DNA of 49,639 nucleotides from NCBI GenBank assembly GCA_021778015.1, contig JAJYCX010000015.1:1-49639 (forward strand). Direction: 5' to 3'. Source of the stretch: Pseudomonadota bacterium (GTDB lineage: Bacteria > Pseudomonadota > Gammaproteobacteria > UBA1113). This document shows, piece by piece, positions 46,030 to 49,639 of this stretch (positions are counted from its first letter, which is position 1; every line of letters begins with the position of its first letter). Position numbers and translations under genes: made by a program. A model generated the notes under the pieces. That model saw nothing but the letters and a program-made list of their open reading frames with translations. It was not told where the DNA came from and made no database searches.

Positions 46030-46305
46030 TATATTTTGTCACAAATATCTTGAATTGCACTGAACTTCGTCATTGCGAGAATACCGTTTCACTACTCTAT
46101 TCTTTATACGGGGTACATTTTCAATCTCAACCCGTATAAAGATACGCTTCTTTTTAATATCTATGATAAAACAGAGGCCATTCTTATTGCTCAAGATCAT
46201 GGATTGCCACGTCGACCGTTACTAGCTTTGCTTATTCGCACAAGAACAGTGAAACGGTCTCCTCGCAATGACGGCGCAATTCAATATCTTCATCGGTGGC
46301 AAATA
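46030..46305. mobile_element. MITE-like element, family C relative, touching the glpD 3' end
   Basis: Imperfect inverted ends: left TTGAATTGCACTGAACTTCG, CATTGCGAG and ACCGTTTCACT; right AGTGAAACGGT, CTCGCAATGACGG and CGCAATTCAATAT. The similarity continues past 46290 into the last codons of glpD. Inside, CTTTATACGGG (46102-46112) pairs with CCCGTATAAAG (46131-46141). The gap 45998-46289 holds nothing else that I can identify. Confidence 0.65.
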
Positions 46306-47768
46306 TATTCTTTCAACTGCTCTAAATTTATTTCATCCATACACAACCCCAGTCGCGTTCTTCGCCATAATAGATCGTCTATACTCTTAACCCACTCTTG
46401 CGTTAATAAATAATCCACCTCTGCTTGATACAGACCTGCGCCAAAATCTATGCCCATGTCTGCTAAAGAGTTCTTGCCCCTTAGCCAAAAGAGGCACAGT
46501 GTACCATAACAACGCAGATAACGCGATAATACCGCGCTAGGAATAAAGGAATAATCTTGCTTAAATTGTTCCTCGTCTAGTGGCTCGCCGCCGGGTAACG
46601 AGATCATTTCGTCTTTTACGGTAGGCCAGGAGGGCCTTATTTTTTGTAGTAAAATCAATGCATCTAGCGCTAAACGTCTATGCGTGGTTAACTTACCGCC
46701 CAAAACGGTTAATATGCTATTACCCTTTTCACTCTGTTGCAATTGTAATTGATAATCACGCGATAATTGATGTGCATTATGCATACCATCATCCAGTAAG
46801 GGTCTCACCCCCGAAAAAGTGTAAGCTATATCCTGTACTGTAAGCGGTGTTTGCAAATAAACATTGGCGGCCGCTAACAAATATCCTATTTCTGCGGGTT
46901 CTACGTTAGTGTCCTCTAAAGAACCCTGATACTCTACTTCGGTAGTCCCCAATAAACAATAGCCAGGCTCATATGGTGTTAAAAAGATAACCCGGCCATC
47001 GACGCATTCAAACAAATAAGCTTTGTCATCCGGTAATTCTCTTTTTAAAACCAAATGACTACCCTTGACCAGACGCATTTTAGCTTGAGGATATTCTGCC
47101 AAATATTGCTTTTGAAAATGTGCTACCCAAGGACCTGTGGCGTTAACTAGAATCTTAGCTTCATAAGTATTGCGTTGTTGCTTAAACTTATCTTGCACCT
47201 CAATTTTCCAGCCATTTTCTGTTTCTATTAATTCTATAATATCTTGATATGTTAAGATCGTCGCCTGGTTTTGTTGCGCTAATAAGGCCCACTCCATCAC
47301 CAAACGACTATCATGTGTCCAAGCATCGCTGTAAACCGCACCCTGCTTGATATTCTCTTTGAAAAAAGATTGATAAGACGCGATATTCAAGCGAATACCC
47401 TTCGCTTTGGTCAATACATTATGTGCACTTAAATGATCATAAATAAATAAGCCCAAACGGATTATAAAACGTCGCAAATGGCTTTCTTTATAATATGGGA
47501 TAATAAAGTGCATGGGTTTGATCAAATGAGGCGCCATTTTAATCAATAGACTGCGTTCATGTAATGCTTTTTTAACCAATGAAAAATAATATTGTTGCAA
47601 ATAGCGCAAGCCGCCGTGAATGAGTTGCGTACTTTTGCTAGACGTTCCAGAAGCTAGATCGTTTTGTTCGATCAAAACCACTTTTAAACCCAAGCGCGCT
47701 GCTTGTCCAGCTATGGCCATGCCATTGATGCCGCCACCTATGATGATGATATCTTTCTTTTCAACCAT
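46290..47768 (-). CDS. glpD: aerobic glycerol-3-phosphate dehydrogenase
   Basis: FAD-dependent inner-membrane enzyme oxidising glycerol 3-phosphate to dihydroxyacetone phosphate and passing electrons to quinone. The 492-residue product has the FAD Rossmann motif IIIIGGGINGMAIA at 7-20, the second FAD-site GTSSKSTQLIHGGLRYLQ, NATGPWV, and the family block FLTPYEPGYCLLGTTEVEY. The C-terminal domain ends LEQLKEYICHR; the last few codons and stop lie in a repeat end, so the C-terminus may have been remodelled. The glycerophosphodiesterase gene is just upstream, beyond a repeat, and supplies its substrate. Confidence 0.95.
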   Translation of the reverse strand: MVEKKDIIIIGGGINGMAIAGQAARLGLKVVLIEQNDLASGTSSKSTQLIHGGLRYLQQYYFSLVKKALHERSLLIKMAPHLIKPMHFIIPYYKESHLRRFIIRLGLFIYDHLSAHNVLTKAKGIRLNIASYQSFFKENIKQGAVYSDAWTHDSRLVMEWALLAQQNQATILTYQDIIELIETENGWKIEVQDKFKQQRNTYEAKILVNATGPWVAHFQKQYLAEYPQAKMRLVKGSHLVLKRELPDDKAYLFECVDGRVIFLTPYEPGYCLLGTTEVEYQGSLEDTNVEPAEIGYLLAAANVYLQTPLTVQDIAYTFSGVRPLLDDGMHNAHQLSRDYQLQLQQSEKGNSILTVLGGKLTTHRRLALDALILLQKIRPSWPTVKDEMISLPGGEPLDEEQFKQDYSFIPSAVLSRYLRCYGTLCLFWLRGKNSLADMGIDFGAGLYQAEVDYLLTQEWVKSIDDLLWRRTRLGLCMDEINLEQLKEYICHR

Positions 47769-47793
47769 TGTGACGACTTACTCCCGCTGATCT

Positions 47794-47935
47794 CGTCATT
47801 GCGAGCTTGCGAAGCAATCCAGGAGTTAAAACCCTGGATTTATACAACCCACATTTTTTTAGCAGCCATTTTCTAAGTAATGCTTTTTTCATCGCCTAAC
47901 ATCTTCCTGGATTGCTTCGCAAGCTCGCAATGACG
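47794..47935. mobile_element. MITE-like element with perfect 31-base inverted ends
   Basis: The ends 47794-47824 and 47905-47935 are exact complements (CGTCATTGCGAGCTTGCGAA...). The centre is AT-rich and non-coding. CGTCATTGCGAGC is the shared tip of all family-C elements here; similar repeats occur in many Legionellales and Rickettsiales genomes. It sits between glpD and the glycerophosphodiesterase gene, splitting what is probably a functional pair. Confidence 0.85.
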
Positions 47936-47999
47936 GGGACTTGTATTTTCTAGCTATTGAAATAGTCTTCATAGAGCAAAAGTGATTACTAATCATTCC

Positions 48000-48737
48000 T
48001 CAGCCTGCCTTAGACAATAGTTGAGGATCATCTGAAAAGATACCCGTTACTCCCGCTTTAAATAATTCTTCGGCACGTGCAACACTGTTCACTGTATAAG
48101 CCAAAACACTATATTCACTTTCTGTTAAAAGGCTTAAACGTTTTTGATTTAAAATCTTTTCATCACAATGAATACTAGTGGCTTTTAAATGCAATGCTTT
48201 TTCTTTCCAATCCGCTTGCCAACTCGACATTAAATAGCCTAAATTTACTTCAGGGGCATTTTCCCTGTACCACAATAAAGCCTTTAACTCAAAGCTAGAC
48301 ACTAGGATGGGAATACGATCTAAATAAGGACCCATTATTTCCCAAGCACCTTCAGCCGTTGCCTCCGCATACACCGACAGTGCAGGCTTAATTTCTATAT
48401 TTACACCCCGGCCATATTTGAGCGCCAATTCTAATAATGCTTCTAATTTGGGTGCTGTCGCCTGTATTTTAGTCTTTGCAAAATAAGCGCCTACATTATA
48501 ATTTTGTAAGGCATCATAGGTTAGGTTATCGATGTCTGCGTGTGATCGTGCAGTGCGCCATAGGTCTCTATCGTGCAAGATCACAGGCACAGAATCCTCT
48601 GTTAATACTACATCGCATTCCACCCAGGCAGCACCCATTTGATAAGCCAAGTCAAATGCAGGCAAAGTATTTTCAGGGGCCAATAAATTAGCGCCTCTAT
48701 GCGAAATGAGTATAGGTTTAGTCTGAAATATAATCAT
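48000..48737 (-). CDS. ugpQ: glycerophosphodiester phosphodiesterase (cytosolic UgpQ type)
   Basis: Hydrolyses glycerophosphodiesters from phospholipid breakdown to glycerol 3-phosphate and an alcohol. The 245-residue product has the GDPD-family residues in HRGANLLAPENT (H13), VECDVVLT (E40, D42), LHDRDLWRT (H55) and NIEIKP. No signal peptide, so it is cytosolic. The N-terminal 20 bases overlap the pncC end. With glpD it would allow use of host-derived or recycled lipid head groups. Confidence 0.93.
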   Translation of the reverse strand: MIIFQTKPILISHRGANLLAPENTLPAFDLAYQMGAAWVECDVVLTEDSVPVILHDRDLWRTARSHADIDNLTYDALQNYNVGAYFAKTKIQATAPKLEALLELALKYGRGVNIEIKPALSVYAEATAEGAWEIMGPYLDRIPILVSSFELKALLWYRENAPEVNLGYLMSSWQADWKEKALHLKATSIHCDEKILNQKRLSLLTESEYSVLAYTVNSVARAEELFKAGVTGIFSDDPQLLSKAG

Positions 48738-49200
48738 ATAATTGTCTTAAAGCAAATTCCACAGCAGCCTCTCGTACTGCTTGTCTATCGCCAGGAAAAT
48801 GTTGAGTATATGTTTGAACACCCTTATCACCACCCGCAATGGCAAAGCACACTGTGCCTACGGGCTTAGCGACACTGCCACCGCTGGGTCCAGCAATGCC
48901 GCTGACCGATACACTGATCTGGGCATGACTATGCTTTAAAGCACCTAGGGCCATTTCCATAACGACTGCACTACTCACAGCACCCTGTTCAGCCAATGTA
49001 TCGGCAGACACGCCCAACATTTCCATTTTGGCCTCATTGCTGTACGTCACAAAACCGCGTTCAAACCAGTGCGAGCTATCCGGTACCGCCGTTATCATTT
49101 GCGCAATATAACCGCCAGTACAAGACTCGGCCGTAGTCAACGTTAAGCTACGCTGTTGCAATAATTTTCCTAGTTTTTGTGATAAATCGTATAATGTCAT
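48718..49200 (-). CDS. pncC: nicotinamide-nucleotide amidohydrolase (CinA C-terminal type)
   Basis: Deamidates nicotinamide mononucleotide to nicotinate mononucleotide in NAD recycling. The 160-residue product is the stand-alone CinA C-terminal domain: TTAESCTGGYIAQMIT near residue 22, FVTYSNEAKMEMLGV, GAVSSAVV, SVSGIAGPSGGS and KPVGTVCFA. The N-terminal MoCF-like part of full CinA is absent, as in E. coli PncC. It usually precedes recA; the upstream neighbour here is ampG instead. Confidence 0.94.
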   Translation of the reverse strand: MTLYDLSQKLGKLLQQRSLTLTTAESCTGGYIAQMITAVPDSSHWFERGFVTYSNEAKMEMLGVSADTLAEQGAVSSAVVMEMALGALKHSHAQISVSVSGIAGPSGGSVAKPVGTVCFAIAGGDKGVQTYTQHFPGDRQAVREAAVEFALRQLYDYISD

Positions 49201-49239
49201 TTTGTTTAGATTACTCTTCCATTTTCAACTAAAGTTTTT

Positions 49240-49286
49240 CCTGGATCCCCGACTACGGCCTCGCAGCCGTGTCGAGGATGACAAAA
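49240..49286. repeat. dispersed repeat, family A copy 3 (half)
   Basis: CCTGGATCCCCGACTACGGC...GTGTCGAGGATGACAAAA matches the right arm of the repeat at 8680-8776, including a small internal hairpin (CGGC/GCCG). It lies between pncC and ampG. Confidence 0.7.
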
Positions 49287-49304
49287 CTCCATAGAACTCA
49301 TTGC

Positions 49305-49639
49305 CTACAGCGCAGAACTAACTTCCCTGCTAAAACACTGCATATTTTGGCTACGCCATAACATATACAAACCGGGCACACAAATAGCTGCACTCACCCA
49401 ATAAAAATTAGCCCATCCTAAGTACTGTACTAATACGCCTGAAGTCGAACCTACCAACACTCGACCTACAGAAGCAATGGCAGATAGACTGGCGTATTGC
49501 ATGGCTGTAAATTTTGGATTACATAAACTCATTAAAAATGCCACAAAAGCAGCACCCGACATACCTCCGCAGAAGTTTTCCGCAAAAATACATACACCCG
49601 CTAAAATCATACTTTTGCCGACGATGGCCATTACTACGA
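49305..49639 (-). CDS. ampG: AmpG-like muropeptide permease, 3' part only
   Basis: C-terminal part of a major-facilitator protein; the frame is open to the window edge (V-V before the first Met shown), so the gene continues outside. The visible 111 residues have about three membrane segments and resemble the end of AmpG: ENFCGGMSGAAFVAFLMSLCN, FTAMQYASLSAIASVGRV, and the region to YLGWANFYWVSAAICVPG. AmpG imports GlcNAc-anhydro-MurNAc peptides for cell-wall recycling. The C-terminus is short, without the extra two helices of E. coli AmpG. Confidence 0.85.
   Translation of the reverse strand, partial: VVMAIVGKSMILAGVCIFAENFCGGMSGAAFVAFLMSLCNPKFTAMQYASLSAIASVGRVLVGSTSGVLVQYLGWANFYWVSAAICVPGLYMLWRSQNMQCFSREVSSAL

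Overview
The window looks like a chromosome segment of a gammaproteobacterium, most likely of the order Legionellales (Coxiella, Rickettsiella and Legionella relatives). I base this on gene order recalled from memory (ffs-dnaX-ybaB-recR; miaB-ybeZ-ybeY-corC; tpiA-secG-tRNA-Leu-nuoA to nuoN), AT-rich coding, frequent TTG starts, many short palindromic repeats, and one gene that looks like an effector acting in a eukaryotic host cell. No database search was possible.

Layout. 1-2.8 kb: SRP RNA, dnaX split by a nine-A tract into gamma-like and tau-specific parts, ybaB, recR. 2.8-4.2 kb: four tandem small secreted peptides that share a leader and have unrelated mature parts. 4.2-8.6 kb: fis (minus strand), then miaB-ybeZ-ybeY-corC. 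8.7-17.7 kb, minus strand: clpA, icd, a repeat-filled gap, an aldehyde dehydrogenase/acetolactate synthase pair, and a cyclic-nucleotide-binding/CPBP membrane fusion. 17.9-21.4 kb: mnmA-hflD, a hypothetical gene on the other strand, and minD-minE without minC next to them. 21.5-23.1 kb: a probable M91 (NleD-like) zinc protease ending in a CaaX-like CSIL, and a convergent unknown gene. 23.3-40.0 kb, minus strand: the 14-gene complex I operon, preceded by def, tpiA, secG and tRNA-Leu(GAG). 40.4-44.8 kb: a small membrane protein, tRNA-Arg(UCG), a dicarboxylate symporter, pgeF, a phosphodiester glycosidase and coaA. 45.2-49.6 kb, minus strand: ttcA, glpD, a glycerophosphodiesterase, pncC and the 3' end of ampG.

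Most genes are housekeeping: replication and recombination, tRNA thiolation, ribosome maturation, proteolysis, TCA cycle, NADH oxidation, cell division and glycerol-phosphate use. The accessory parts stand out: the peptide array, the M91/CaaX candidate effector, the cNMP-CPBP fusion, and at least four families of palindromic or MITE-like repeats. Repeats sit in convergent gene gaps, inside the nuo operon (nuoE/nuoF and nuoL/nuoM) and over the end of glpD. The best candidates for something undescribed are the leader-sharing peptide array (2.8-4.2 kb), the CSIL-ended M91 protein, and the A9 arrangement in dnaX.
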